Origin: Paenibacillus sp. TCA20
GTDB lineage: Bacteria; Bacillota; Bacilli; Paenibacillales; Paenibacillaceae
Direction: 5' to 3'
NCBI RefSeq assembly: GCF_000732325.1
Contig: NZ_BBIW01000006.1
Coordinates: 186,001-250,000, forward strand
DNA length: 64,000 nt
The notes beneath the pieces are model-generated. The model worked only from the letters and a program-made list of their open reading frames with translations, was not told where the DNA came from and did not search any database. The position numbers and the translations under genes were made by a program. Below are positions 52,569-61,715 of the stretch, in pieces. Position 1 is the stretch's first letter; every line of letters starts with the position of its first letter.

Positions 52569-53546
52569 TTATCCTTGATGTTCACACAACCATATATCTC
52601 GAGTAAATGACCCCTTCGTAACCTGGACATGATGCTGAATCCTCCATCCTGACCTGTTTAATTGCTCCTCCAATGGTTCTGTGCTTATGATGACCGCTTC
52701 ATCAGCAAGTCTCGCCAGACTCCGCAGCATTCCTAGCTGCTCCTCCATAGATAATACAGAGCACAGATTGTAGGGCAGATCAAGAACAGCACGGTCAGCA
52801 TGACCCATCAGATCATTCATGTCCCCCAAGGTGACAAGATTTGCGTCATAACCATAATGTTCGAGATTGACTCTCGCCCCCCGAATAGCCAGCGGATTCA
52901 GATCGTTGCCTCTAATCTTAATTCCCATCGAGAGGGCTTCGATCAATACATTCCCCATACCGCAGCAAGGATCCATCATTGAGACCTTCTCCCCTTCAGG
53001 AGCTGCCACATTGACTATTGCTCTTGCGATGCGTGAGCTGAGGCCGGTCGAATAATTATAAGGCTTATTCTTATGCTGCAGCCATATGGGCTCCGCATAC
53101 CGGGCGATGCCGAATACCCATGTGTTCTCCAATTGCATTAATCCATAGGTTATGTCAGGGTCCTTCATTTTAGCCGTTCCTGTAATGCATTCCCCTGCTC
53201 TGCGTTCAAGCTTCCGTTGTTCATCATACGGACAGTGAACCCCTTCCTTAATATATACAACTTTAAACGTACGATCCTTCGGCACCTGAATCGCATGCGA
53301 ATCGATGTCTGCAAGCAGCCCGTCATACTCCTTATTCTCAGCGATGACCTCAAGACGCAGCTTCATGAAGGGACTGCGTGACGGTTCAATGAGGCGAGTG
53401 GAACGAAGATAAGCTTGCTTCGGGGGTACATTCGTACCCAGAAGACGCTGCAGCTCCAAATGACAAAGAGCCTGTTCACTCTCGTGACAGGCATAAATGT
53501 ATATTAAATCTGTAGGATGATGTTCCTTATTGTGTGTATGTGTCAT
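52569..53546 (-). CDS. TRM11-like RNA methyltransferase
   Basis: 325-aa SAM-dependent methyltransferase of the TRM11/UPF0020 group, probably modifying tRNA or rRNA guanine or adenine. The N-terminal half (about 1-165) is a THUMP-like or substrate-binding region; the catalytic domain has D-P-C-C-G-M-G-N-V-L-I-E-A (SAM motif I), G-N-D-L-N-P-L-A-I, and a motif IV reading L-D-L-P-Y-N-L in place of the usual N/D-P-P-Y/F. The start is uncertain: an ATG at 53546 has a weak ribosome binding site, while AGAAGGG favours a TTG or CTG a few codons earlier. Confidence 0.82.
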   Translation of the reverse strand: MTHTHNKEHHPTDLIYIYACHESEQALCHLELQRLLGTNVPPKQAYLRSTRLIEPSRSPFMKLRLEVIAENKEYDGLLADIDSHAIQVPKDRTFKVVYIKEGVHCPYDEQRKLERRAGECITGTAKMKDPDITYGLMQLENTWVFGIARYAEPIWLQHKNKPYNYSTGLSSRIARAIVNVAAPEGEKVSMMDPCCGMGNVLIEALSMGIKIRGNDLNPLAIRGARVNLEHYGYDANLVTLGDMNDLMGHADRAVLDLPYNLCSVLSMEEQLGMLRSLARLADEAVIISTEPLEEQLNRSGWRIQHHVQVTKGSFTRDIWLCEHQG

Positions 53547-53629
53547 TAGCAATCTCAGCAATTCCCTTCTGAATGGTGAATGCAGCAGCCGGGCTGCTTG
53601 CTCATATTCACTGTGTCGTTACGCTCCTA

Positions 53630-55342
53630 TTATACTCGAAGCGCCGATACCGAAGCGAGCAGTTCTTCTGACAGCTTCTTGAGCTGCTGAATATTCTCTG
53701 CCACACCTTCCAGCGAACCGGACTGTTCTTCTGCAGAAGCAGACACTTCCTCCACACTGGCTGCGGATTGCTGAGATATCGCAGAGATCAGCTGGCTGAA
53801 ATCGTTCATTTGTCCACTGAGATCTTCCATTTCAGACAGGCCATTAGAAATCTCTTGAATGACATCCACCATCTGATGCACCGAGCTCGTAATCTGGTTG
53901 AAGGCCTCATTCACGGCTTCCATCTGTGCCGTTCCTCTTCTCGTCTCTTCTACACCGCTTTGCAGCGATTGAACGACCGACTTAGATTCCTGCTGAATCG
54001 TTTCCGTCAGCTCATTGATTTGACCTACTGCCTGTGAAACATCCTCCGAGAGTGTGCGTACCTCTTCAGCTACGACAGCAAAGCCCTTCCCATGTTCACC
54101 CGCTCTCGCTGCCTCAATCGAAGCATTCAGGGACAGAAGGTTTGTCTGTTTCGCAATATCACGAATGACATGCAGCAGCTGGTAAATATTCTCGTTAGAT
54201 TGATCCAGCTTATTCACCTGCTCCATGGAGATGGATACCCGACTTGCGATTTGTCTCATCTGTTCAATAGACTGACTCATTGTATCTTTACCCAGTGTAC
54301 CTTGTTCAAGTACCAGCTCCGACATCCCTCTAAGCTGCTCTCCTTTAGCCGCATGGTCCTGAATATGCTCATTCAACCGCTCAACGGTTCTTGCAGAGGA
54401 CTGTGCTGTTTCTGCCTGACTTTCCACCGCTTTGGCTGATTCCTCCATCGATAAGGCAATCTGCTGACTGCCAATCTTCACCTCTTCGGATGTGGCTGCC
54501 AGATGAGTGGTCTGCTCACCAATGATCTCTGAAGAGCTCTTAATTCGATTCACAATCTGAACTAGACTCGCCTTCATTTGGTTAATCCCTTGTCCAAGTG
54601 TAGTCAGCTCATCCTCCATATCACGTTGGATATCCTCCACAGACAGATTACCCGCGGCTATCTCTTTGACATTGTTTTCAATCTGCTTGATCGGCGTAAC
54701 CAATGTCTTGATCAGCGCATAAGTACTGATTAATGTCATCACCACTATAAAGGCAATCCCGATAAAGAGTACAATTTCTGAGGTTCTGGCACTATCCTCA
54801 AGCTCTTGGGCCGACCGATCTGCTTCTTCTTGAATAAAAGCCGATAAAGACATCAGCTCACTCTGCATCTTGTCGAAAGAAGCCGTGCCCTTCATGAGCA
54901 CTTCATAAGCCAGCTCAATATCATTCGCATCACTCCGATTCATCGCTTGGGTATTGATCTTGAAGTATTCCTCCCAAGCTGCAGAGAAGGCGTTATAATA
55001 TTCCCTTTCTGTATCTGTTGCAATCAGCGAGCCATATGCCTGTCTGACAGCAGTAAGCTGTCGTATGTAATCCGTACGTTCCTTGGCAATAGCCGCTTTG
55101 CTCTCCTGATCGGAAACAGACGCCAAGAAGTAACTGTAGCTCAAGGATTGGATATGTTCAGTCGTGAAGATTAGATCGTCAATCTTGCTAATGGACGGCA
55201 TCCAGTTTCTCGTAATGCTCGTCGTGTTCTTTTCCATCGTTCCGAGTAGTGTTAAAGTAATGATCCCAATTGCGACGACATAGATAAGCAGCGGTACCAT
55301 GACAACCGATATTCTCTGCCTGATGCTTTTTAATTTAAACAC
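53630..55342 (-). CDS. Methyl-accepting chemotaxis protein
   Basis: 570-aa transmembrane chemoreceptor. Helix 1 at about 12-34, a four-helix-bundle-type sensor domain of about 150 residues, helix 2 at about 193-213, a HAMP domain, then the long cytoplasmic signalling coiled coil with the hairpin tip [24 protein letters not shown] followed by [16 protein letters not shown] start at 55342 behind GGGGGAG. Ligand unknown. No che gene is adjacent, as is common for single receptors. Confidence 0.95.
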   Translation of the reverse strand: MFKLKSIRQRISVVMVPLLIYVVAIGIITLTLLGTMEKNTTSITRNWMPSISKIDDLIFTTEHIQSLSYSYFLASVSDQESKAAIAKERTDYIRQLTAVRQAYGSLIATDTEREYYNAFSAAWEEYFKINTQAMNRSDANDIELAYEVLMKGTASFDKMQSELMSLSAFIQEEADRSAQELEDSARTSEIVLFIGIAFIVVMTLISTYALIKTLVTPIKQIENNVKEIAAGNLSVEDIQRDMEDELTTLGQGINQMKASLVQIVNRIKSSSEIIGEQTTHLAATSEEVKIGSQQIALSMEESAKAVESQAETAQSSARTVERLNEHIQDHAAKGEQLRGMSELVLEQGTLGKDTMSQSIEQMRQIASRVSISMEQVNKLDQSNENIYQLLHVIRDIAKQTNLLSLNASIEAARAGEHGKGFAVVAEEVRTLSEDVSQAVGQINELTETIQQESKSVVQSLQSGVEETRRGTAQMEAVNEAFNQITSSVHQMVDVIQEISNGLSEMEDLSGQMNDFSQLISAISQQSAASVEEVSASAEEQSGSLEGVAENIQQLKKLSEELLASVSALRV

Positions 55343-55541
55343 CTGTTCTCCCCCTGTGCAGCTATATAAAGCTCTTTGTGTTGTAGCCTGAAGCCATTCC
55401 ATAATACACTTGAACGATGAAATGGATTCTCTCCTACTATTATTTCGGTAAGCAGCTTACAAATTATAAGATTTGACCACTATGTATATTTCAAATTGTT
55501 TCGAACGCCCTTTTTATCAACACTTAGGTAATTGTCCTGAA

Positions 55542-55567
55542 ACAAACGGGGCTCACATCATAGACTA
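55542..55567 (+). promoter_or_regulatory. Possible SigK-type promoter of the CgeB-like gene
   Basis: AC (55542-55543), 15 bases, CATAGACTA (55559-55567). The -10 part fits the recalled late mother-cell consensus CATAnnnTA exactly; the spacing is one base short of the usual 16. Tentative. Confidence 0.4.
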
Positions 55568-55601
55568 GAATAAATCTGACGATTAAGGATCGGGTTTAAC
55601 T

Positions 55602-56867
55602 ATGAGAAAAAAAGAAAAAAAATCGGAAATCCGAAGCACCACTACCGTGCGTAATAAGATCCCTTCTAATAAGAGACAGAGTAAATCTCTAAATAAGTCT
55701 CTAAGTAAATCCCAGAGTAAGTCTCCAGATAGATTCAAAAATAAATCCCAGGAGAATGTCCAAGACAAACTTCAGAGTACACTTCAAGACAAAGTCCTAC
55801 GCAAATCTAAATTCAGAGCCTCAGCCAAAGCCACACCGGCAGTCCCAATAGTCATGCGTCCTTCCCGGATGGAAACTGCTCAAGAGGATTTATCACTACA
55901 GCCAAACCGAAGATGGTTATCGCATCAGCGTCAGCCTGTGCCAGACGTCCAGACCCATGATCCCAGAAACGCCAAATCCATGCGGCTCGCACTCCTGATT
56001 CCGTTGACAGAACAGTTTACTCCGTCAATGGAAAGCCAGATTACAGACTCGCTACGCATGCTAGTCAAAGAAGTCATCATTCTCAAGATCAATGAGAATC
56101 TTCAAGATAGTCTGTCGACTTATAAGCCAGATCTCTTACTATGTATCGGCAATCAAGCTGCACAATTCATTACACCTGAACTCATATCACAATCGATTCA
56201 TACAAGAACAGCCCTCTGGTTGAATGATCCTTATGAGCCTTGCGAGAATATCGCTTTTGCATACCATGACTGGGACCTTGTCATCACACAGAACATGCTG
56301 CATCTTCCTGTATATGAGAAATACAGTTATAGACACATTGTTGTTATGCCATATAGTGCGGATCCGTTAGTTTACAAGCCTCATCAGCCACAGCCCAATT
56401 TCCATTCCGATCTCCTCATTGTTGGAGATTACTCAGAGGAACGTCTCCTCTATGTCCATGTCATCCGCCAGCGATGTGAGGGTAAGAAGATCCGAGCGTT
56501 AGGTCGAAACTGGGAATCTGTGGATCAGATTGAGATTTGTCAGCCCGATAGCGAGATGATGCTCAGTGCGTACTATAACGGAGCCAACATGATCGTTCAT
56601 TGGGATGCTGCACCTCGTCCATTGTATGAGATCGCAGCGTGCGGGGTATTTCAAATAGTGGAGAACTCTCCGGATATTCACGAGCTGATGAAGCCTGGCG
56701 AGGATGTTGTCATCTTCAGCAACCCCGAACAGCTTGGCTCCAAGCTCCAATACTACAGCGAGAACACGGATCAAAAAAGAATGGTTGCTTCAAGAGCTCT
56801 CTATAGCAGCAAATACGATTATTCCTTTCTCCAGTCTGCTATGAAACTAATCTACAGTCTGATATGA
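55602..56867 (+). CDS. CgeB-like glycosyltransferase with a lysine/serine-rich N-terminal repeat region
   Basis: 421-aa protein. Residues about 125-421 are a CgeB/DUF3880-type GT-B transferase: L-L-L-C-I-G-N-Q-A near 182, V-M-P-Y-S-A-D-P near 249, L-L-I-V-G-D-Y-S-E-E-R near 270, and P-R-P-L-Y-E-I-A-A-C-G-V-F-Q-I-V near 344. CgeB works on the spore surface in B. subtilis. The first 75 residues are a very basic extension of imperfect repeats (S-K-S-L-N-K-S-L-S-K-S-Q-S-K-S and N-K-S, D-K-L units). That extension is not part of the enzyme fold and might bind an anionic surface or help assembly. A SigK-like element lies upstream, and the WbsX-like gene follows 71 bases on. Confidence 0.8.
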   Translation: MRKKEKKSEIRSTTTVRNKIPSNKRQSKSLNKSLSKSQSKSPDRFKNKSQENVQDKLQSTLQDKVLRKSKFRASAKATPAVPIVMRPSRMETAQEDLSLQPNRRWLSHQRQPVPDVQTHDPRNAKSMRLALLIPLTEQFTPSMESQITDSLRMLVKEVIILKINENLQDSLSTYKPDLLLCIGNQAAQFITPELISQSIHTRTALWLNDPYEPCENIAFAYHDWDLVITQNMLHLPVYEKYSYRHIVVMPYSADPLVYKPHQPQPNFHSDLLIVGDYSEERLLYVHVIRQRCEGKKIRALGRNWESVDQIEICQPDSEMMLSAYYNGANMIVHWDAAPRPLYEIAACGVFQIVENSPDIHELMKPGEDVVIFSNPEQLGSKLQYYSENTDQKRMVASRALYSSKYDYSFLQSAMKLIYSLI

Positions 56868-56938
56868 ACTAATCCCGCAGTTAAACAATCTATTCTATTA
56901 GCTAGCTAACCATACTCAGGATTAGGTGGTGTCCCTGC

Positions 56939-57994
56939 ATGAAGCTGATCGCTTATTATTTACCTCAATTTCATCAAATCCCTGAGAATGATCTGTGGTG
57001 GGGAGAAGGCTTCACTGAATGGACGAATACACAAAAAGCACGGCCGCTGTATCCCAATCACCGACAGCCAAAGGAGCCACTAAAGGATTATTACTATAAT
57101 TTGATGGACCCGTCGGTTCGGGAATGGCAGGCGAGCTTGGCCCAATATTATGGCATCTATGGGTTCTGCTATTACCATTATTGGTTCAAAGGAAAACGGC
57201 TGCTCGAAAAGCCGCTTGAAGCCTTGCTTCAGTCCGATACTCCTGACTTCCCCTTCTGTCTCTCCTGGGCCAATGAGCCGTGGACACGCAGATGGGATGG
57301 CAGTGATGATGAAATCCTCATGCCCCAGGATTATGGAGATGAAGCCGATTGGGCTGAACACTTCGTTGAGCTGCTTAAAGTATTTAATGACAAGAGGTAT
57401 ATTCGTATTGAGAATAAGCCCTTATTCGTAATCTATCGTCCGGGTCTGATTCCAAGGTGTGAAGAAATGCTCGAATACTGGAACAAGCTTGCGGTGCAGC
57501 ATGGACTTCAAGGCATCTATTTTGTAAGGACGCTGGGCGGGTTTGATATTCCGAATCAAGCCGGATTTGAGGCGAGTGTTGAATTTGAGCCGCATTATAC
57601 CTTTGCGCATGCACATACGCAGGGCCTATGGAGCAAGATAAAAAAGAAGGAGAACGAGCACCTGGTATTTGACTATGACGGTGCCTGGGAGATGATCTTG
57701 TCCCGTTCTCCTCATCGAAGCGGAGAGCAAATTATACCTGGTGCTTATGTGAATTGGGATAATACCCCGCGCAGAGGATACCACGGGCAGAGCTGCATCG
57801 GATCCAGTCCGGAGAAATTTGCTTACTATCTGACTAGACAAATAGAGCGGGCAGCTCAGGTATACAATTCTTCATTTCTGTTCGTCAATGCGTGGAATGA
57901 ATGGGCGGAGGGGACCTATCTAGAGCCGGACAAAGATCACGGCTTCGCCTATTTGGAGGCGGTCAGAACCGCGCTTCTGAATTACGCGCCATGA
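56939..57994 (+). CDS. WbsX-like protein (GH99-like family)
   Basis: 351-aa protein of the WbsX/glycosyl-hydrolase-99-like family found in O-antigen, capsule and cell-surface rhamnan clusters; it may cut or transfer mannose-type glycosides. Family blocks are A-Y-Y-L-P-Q-F-H, W-G-E-G-F-T-E-W-T-N, Y-G-F-C-Y-Y-H-Y-W-F, L-S-W-A-N-E-P-W-T-R-R-W-D-G and the final N-A-W-N-E-W-A-E-G. No signal peptide. It follows the CgeB-like transferase in the same direction, and its last 13 bases overlap the 3' end of the converging 132-aa gene. Confidence 0.85.
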   Translation: MKLIAYYLPQFHQIPENDLWWGEGFTEWTNTQKARPLYPNHRQPKEPLKDYYYNLMDPSVREWQASLAQYYGIYGFCYYHYWFKGKRLLEKPLEALLQSDTPDFPFCLSWANEPWTRRWDGSDDEILMPQDYGDEADWAEHFVELLKVFNDKRYIRIENKPLFVIYRPGLIPRCEEMLEYWNKLAVQHGLQGIYFVRTLGGFDIPNQAGFEASVEFEPHYTFAHAHTQGLWSKIKKKENEHLVFDYDGAWEMILSRSPHRSGEQIIPGAYVNWDNTPRRGYHGQSCIGSSPEKFAYYLTRQIERAAQVYNSSFLFVNAWNEWAEGTYLEPDKDHGFAYLEAVRTALLNYAP

Positions 57995-58380
57995 ATCGCA
58001 AGTGTAGGGAGACCACTGCTGGTATCCACAATAATCATATAGTTGAGTCCGTCTGTACCCTTAAGCATGAGGCCGGGCTGCGTCGGTAAGGTTGCAGGAT
58101 AAAACCGCGTTGAGACCGTACTTGCTGCTACCGGAGGAACTGTAGGAGTTCCTACGGACATGAGCCGAGATCCAGCCACTACATTCTGCCCTGCGCTCAC
58201 ATTTAGACCCGCACCCAAATTCCCTTGGATTGTTGCATTATCATCTACAAACACGCCGCCGCCCCATATACTCATACTGCCGGCGATATCTAAATTTCCG
58301 ATGGTTGAATTTCCATTGACATGAAGATGGCCGAGAATTGTTTGATTCCCCGTTACAAGTACCTGATCAAAAGTCGGCAT
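57982..58380 (-). CDS. Repeat-rich beta-solenoid-like protein
   Basis: 132-aa protein with no recognised family. The first 75 residues are a regular strand-turn pattern: V-T-G-N-Q-T-I-L-G-H-L-H-V-N-G-N-S-T-I-G, then N-L-D-I-A-G, then V-F-V-D-D-N-A-T-I-Q-G-N-L. This looks like a short beta-helix or phage-fibre/bactofilin-like stack. The C-terminal half is compact and ends T-S-S-G-L-P-T-L-A-I. No signal peptide or cysteine. AGGAG lies ten bases before the ATG. Its converging neighbours are a CgeB-like and a WbsX-like gene; a spore or cell surface role is inferred. It overlaps the WbsX-like gene by 13 bases at the 3' ends. Confidence 0.75.
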   Translation of the reverse strand: MPTFDQVLVTGNQTILGHLHVNGNSTIGNLDIAGSMSIWGGGVFVDDNATIQGNLGAGLNVSAGQNVVAGSRLMSVGTPTVPPVAASTVSTRFYPATLPTQPGLMLKGTDGLNYMIIVDTSSGLPTLAIHGA

Positions 58381-58430
58381 AATTCTATCACTCCTTCCTT
58401 TTTACTATCCATTCTATGTAATTGCTTCTC

Positions 58431-58448
58431 TTTTGCTATATAGCAAAA
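58431..58448. promoter_or_regulatory. Perfect palindrome upstream of the solenoid-like gene
   Basis: TTTTGCTATATAGCAAAA, 18 bases, centred about 60 bases upstream of the ATG at 58380. Possible operator; a role in either direction is unproven. Confidence 0.4.
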
Positions 58449-58493
58449 GTACAATTCAATGGCTATTTCAATAGAGAATGATAGTCTGCCTAA

Positions 58494-59438
58494 TCAAGAA
58501 AGCTGCATTGCTTCCGCCAGCAATTGATATGTCACCAGCCTCTGCTCGTAGCGGGCGGCACGGGTTGCGATCAGCAGGCTGCTGGATTGTGTACGCTCAC
58601 TCAGCCTGATGAGTTCTTCCCTTACCTTCTCCGGGTTCCCGACAATGACTGGATATTCAGCAGCAGGGAGACCTGGAGACGACTTCTCCTGATGCTTGAC
58701 GGAAGCTTGTTCCTTCCAGGAATGGGCTTCTTCCGTCGTTGGAGCACAGATCACACTGACTGCGATGAAGGCCTGAGGTCTAACCATACTTTTGGAAGGA
58801 ACAAAATTTGCCGTATATCTCTCAATCATCTCTGCCCCGTCGTGCTCACTCATAAATTGGCCAAATACATAACCTGTTCCTAAACTTGCAGCATAGTCTG
58901 CACTCTTCACATTCGTGCCAAGCATCCACAGACCGGGGCCGCTGACCGGGACTGGCTTCGCAGCCACTACTTCCCCTTCATAGGTATACTCCCCTTGAAG
59001 GAGCTGCTGGAGCTCCTTGACCCGATCCGGATATTCCGCCACCTTCTGCAGAAAATTGCCCGCCAGAGCCATCGATAGATGGGCAGATCCGCCGGGAGCA
59101 CGGCCAATGCCAAGCTCGATTCGCCCAGGGTACAGGGTAGAGAGCAGGTTATATCTTTCTGCCACTAGAATTGGATGATGATAGGGCAGGAGTACTGCTC
59201 CTGAACCAAGCTTAATCTGATGAGTCCGGGCCCCGATATGGGATAGCAGCACTTCCGGGCTTGCCGATTCAACGCCTGGCAGATTGTGATGCTCTGAGGT
59301 CCAATACCTTGCATACCCGAGACGATCTCCTTCCATTGCCAGCTCTACCGATCGGCGAATCGCCTCTTCCGGTGAGCTGTCCATGAGGCTTGGCACAAGA
59401 TCCAGTATGCCGAGTTCTATTCGCTTCGTTTCCATCAT
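58494..59438 (-). CDS. LLM-class flavin-dependent oxidoreductase
   Basis: 314-aa luciferase-like monooxygenase of the MsnO8/YhbW subgroup, a TIM-barrel FMN enzyme with unknown substrate. Typical blocks are E-L-G-I-L-D-L-V-P, Y-W-T-S-E-H-H-N-L-P-G-V-E-S-A-S-P, G-S-G-A-V-L-L-P-Y-H-H-P, R-I-E-L-G-I-G-R-A-P-G-G and P-V-I-V-G-N-P-E. Start ATG at 59438 with AAGGAG eight bases upstream. The dGTPase gene ends 20 bases upstream of its start, so the two are probably one transcript. Confidence 0.92.
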   Translation of the reverse strand: MMETKRIELGILDLVPSLMDSSPEEAIRRSVELAMEGDRLGYARYWTSEHHNLPGVESASPEVLLSHIGARTHQIKLGSGAVLLPYHHPILVAERYNLLSTLYPGRIELGIGRAPGGSAHLSMALAGNFLQKVAEYPDRVKELQQLLQGEYTYEGEVVAAKPVPVSGPGLWMLGTNVKSADYAASLGTGYVFGQFMSEHDGAEMIERYTANFVPSKSMVRPQAFIAVSVICAPTTEEAHSWKEQASVKHQEKSSPGLPAAEYPVIVGNPEKVREELIRLSERTQSSSLLIATRAARYEQRLVTYQLLAEAMQLS

Positions 59439-59458
59439 GATGTAATCTCCTTATCTGC

Positions 59459-60871
59459 TTAGTCCAGGTCATATATAGAGCCGACCTTCAGTCCATAGAG
59501 CTCGTTATATATCTTCTCGGCAAAAGCATCCGTCATCCCCGCAATGTAATCAATAATCATATGCTCCCAGGTCCATATCGGGCTCAGACGAGCCTGATCC
59601 TTCTCATACCGCTGCAGCCAGTCGGTTGGAATAATGGCCTTCGAAGTAACCGGATCATTGAAGGCATGCCAGAGTCTGCGGATGATCCACTCGCTTCTTT
59701 TTTGCAGGCGCTGGACTCTTAGGTCCTTGATCATCGTCACCCACGCGAAGCTCTTCAGCACACTAACGGTACGAAGCATATCGAGGTCTTCCTTTCCTTC
59801 CTTTATAAAGGTAACCTTCTTCCAGTCGCCCGTATCAATAATTCCCAGAGCCGCTACGAATAAGCTGACCCAATACGCTTTGACCTCCCGCCGAGTACGG
59901 GAATAGTCATGATCACAGCCCGGAAGCTTCTCATTCCAAATCCGCAGGAATTCGTTCAGTACCTCATCTACTTTGGGCTCAATCTTCTCAGGCATCCATC
60001 CCATCCAGAACGGATCATCCAAGGTCATAATCTTGTCTACGATCAGTCTTTTGACATAAGGATCGTGCAGGAAGTGCTCATGCACCTCAATCTTTCCAGC
60101 CTTGATTCCGTCCTCCAGATCATGCGCGGAATACGCAATGTCATCACATAGATCCATCAGCTGCGCTTCCAAGGTCTTCTGGCCTGCCGGTATGCCCCAT
60201 TCGCTGCGTATCTCCTTAATATAGCTCCATTCATGATGGTACATGCCCTTCCTGTTCTCCGTGCCGGGATAAGGATATTTATTGATGCCCAGGAGCACCG
60301 CATCCGATAGATTAAGGCCGTCTATATTCTCACGCTTCTCCAGAAACATAATCAGCCTGAAATTATGGGCGTTCCCTTCAAAGTGCTCGTATTTCCGGCG
60401 CATCGTCTCTTCTACGGTCCGATACTGATGATTCGAGGATTTCCCTGTTCCGCTGGGATCTACAATCGACAAGGTCTTATCCTCAATCAAGTCGTTCAGA
60501 ATGCTCCCCAGCACTTCCTCCCCTTTATGACCGAACGGAGGATGTCCAAAATCATGGGCGATCGAGGCGCATTCGACGACCTCCGGATCGATAACAAGTC
60601 CCGGATTATCGGCACGAAGCTCTTCAACATCGGGGTAGCGTCTTAAGAGACTCTTGGCTGCTTCGCGCGCAATCTGGGCCACCTCAAGTGAATGTGTCAG
60701 CCGTGTCCGATAATAGTCACCTGTTCCGGCTCCAAACACCTGGGATTTGCCCTGCAGTCTTCTAAAGGTTGGGGAATGGATCAAACGGGAATAGTCGCGT
60801 TCATACGTCGCCCTTGATCCTTCCGATTTATTAAGTTCAGCATATTGTCTATGTTCTCTCAGCTTCTCCAT
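59459..60871 (-). CDS. dgt: dGTPase / HD-domain triphosphohydrolase
   Basis: 470-aa HD-family nucleotide triphosphohydrolase, which splits dGTP (and in some members other dNTPs) to the nucleoside and triphosphate. N-terminal R-D-Y-S-R-L-I-H-S-P-T-F-R-R-L-Q-G-K-S-Q-V-F, the HD metal ligands in T-H-S-L-E-V-A-Q-I-A-R and A-H-D-F-G-H-P-P-F-G-H-K-G-E, and D-D-I-A-Y-S-A-H-D-L-E-D mark the family. I use the ATG at 60871 behind GGAGGAG. It stands just upstream of the LLM oxidoreductase gene. The rest of the gap up to 61110 holds nothing that I can support. Confidence 0.9.
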   Translation of the reverse strand: MEKLREHRQYAELNKSEGSRATYERDYSRLIHSPTFRRLQGKSQVFGAGTGDYYRTRLTHSLEVAQIAREAAKSLLRRYPDVEELRADNPGLVIDPEVVECASIAHDFGHPPFGHKGEEVLGSILNDLIEDKTLSIVDPSGTGKSSNHQYRTVEETMRRKYEHFEGNAHNFRLIMFLEKRENIDGLNLSDAVLLGINKYPYPGTENRKGMYHHEWSYIKEIRSEWGIPAGQKTLEAQLMDLCDDIAYSAHDLEDGIKAGKIEVHEHFLHDPYVKRLIVDKIMTLDDPFWMGWMPEKIEPKVDEVLNEFLRIWNEKLPGCDHDYSRTRREVKAYWVSLFVAALGIIDTGDWKKVTFIKEGKEDLDMLRTVSVLKSFAWVTMIKDLRVQRLQKRSEWIIRRLWHAFNDPVTSKAIIPTDWLQRYEKDQARLSPIWTWEHMIIDYIAGMTDAFAEKIYNELYGLKVGSIYDLD

Positions 60872-61110
60872 ATAACTCCTCCAATGATTTGAACGTTCCA
60901 CTTGTATAAGAATGAATCCTATCTCTTCATTTATTTATTACCCGAAATCATTTCATAATGCCTTTAGCTGCTGTAATCAATGCTAAGAATTCTACAATTG
61001 TACATTATTAAATGTGCAGAATTCGAATTGTGAAATTGTATCCAGTATAACCCCAATACGTATCATTTTCACTAGTTACACTTCTTCCACTATATTAAGC
61101 ACTTACAGAA

Positions 61111-61143
61111 ATAAGCCGCTTCTCGACAGGAGAGGCGACTTAT
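61111..61143 (-). terminator. Hairpin, possible terminator of the 57-aa gene
   Basis: ATAAGTCGCCTCTC pairs, with one mismatch and one G-U, with GAGAAGCGGCTTAT; on the minus strand TTCTG follows, a weak T-tract. It lies 38 bases after the 57-aa gene. Confidence 0.5.
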
Positions 61144-61181
61144 CTCAGCTACAATCGTCTGTACTCTGCAACCCCTGCTCC

Positions 61182-61355
61182 TTACCTTCTTCCGAACAGG
61201 CTTGAGATCGCAATTAACAATCGTGTCTTTAATGTCTTATTTACAACCGACTTCTCTGACCCATTATTATAGAATGAAGGCTGCCGCTCATGTCCTAGAT
61301 AATGTAGCTTCAGTTCTTCCATACGTACCATGTTTACCATCATTTCTTCTCTCAT
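61182..61355 (-). CDS. 57-aa basic protein of unknown function
   Basis: Small gene with GGGAGAGGG six bases before the ATG at 61355 and a hairpin after the stop. The product is M-R-E-E-M-M-V-N-M-V-R-M-E-E-L-K-L-H-Y-L-G at the start, a polar middle with Y-N-N-G-S-E-K-S, and a basic, amphipathic end with T-R-L-L-I-A-I-S-S-L-F-G-R-R. No family recognised. The strong ribosome binding site is the best argument for it; composition does not distinguish it from neighbouring non-coding DNA. Confidence 0.5.
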   Translation of the reverse strand: MREEMMVNMVRMEELKLHYLGHERQPSFYNNGSEKSVVNKTLKTRLLIAISSLFGRR

Positions 61356-61448
61356 CCGTAACCCTCTCCCTGTTCCTCTATTTGAACTCATTGTACCGGT
61401 AATCCAGCTGTTCAACGTCGGCTTAGGGTCTGAACTGCAAGCATGAAA

Positions 61449-61474
61449 ATGACTCCGTCTCGAGACGGAGTCAT
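61449..61474. promoter_or_regulatory. Perfect 26-base palindrome
   Basis: ATGACTCCGTCTC joined directly to its complement GAGACGGAGTCAT, without a spacer. It lies about 95 bases upstream of the 57-aa gene. Read on the minus strand it is followed by TTTTC, so it may also act as a weak terminator. Confidence 0.55.
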
Positions 61475-61671
61475 CATGACCCTACCTGCTTCGTTATTCA
61501 GATGCGCGTACATCGCACAGGAACAGATCAGGATCTGGAATAGAAACTTACCGCAAAGGGATAATATGGTATACTTCGAGCTATTTTGTAACAATTTGTG
61601 AAAAAAAGAGCCTCACGTCACGTTGGCGGCAGATATTTTACATAAATGATGAAGATTATATTTAATTTCTC

Positions 61672-61680
61672 TGATAGAAT
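61672..61680 (+). promoter_or_regulatory. Extended -10 promoter of the nucleotidase gene
   Basis: TGA followed by TAGAAT (61675-61680) is an extended -10 element; no good -35 box lies 17 bases upstream. The gap 61356-61671 otherwise holds only the palindrome at 61449. Confidence 0.4.
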
Positions 61681-61715
61681 GTGCTTAAGTTAAAATTTGG
61701 GAGGGTTGGCCATCT

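Noticed and set aside
53585..53599. AGCAGCC/GGCTGCT hairpin after the chemoreceptor gene
   Set aside because: Single-base loop and no T-tract on the minus strand, so not a convincing terminator.
61412..61594. 60-codon minus-strand frame covering the 26-base palindrome
   Set aside because: The only Shine-Dalgarno-like bases touch the start codon, and the palindrome explains the regular sequence better.
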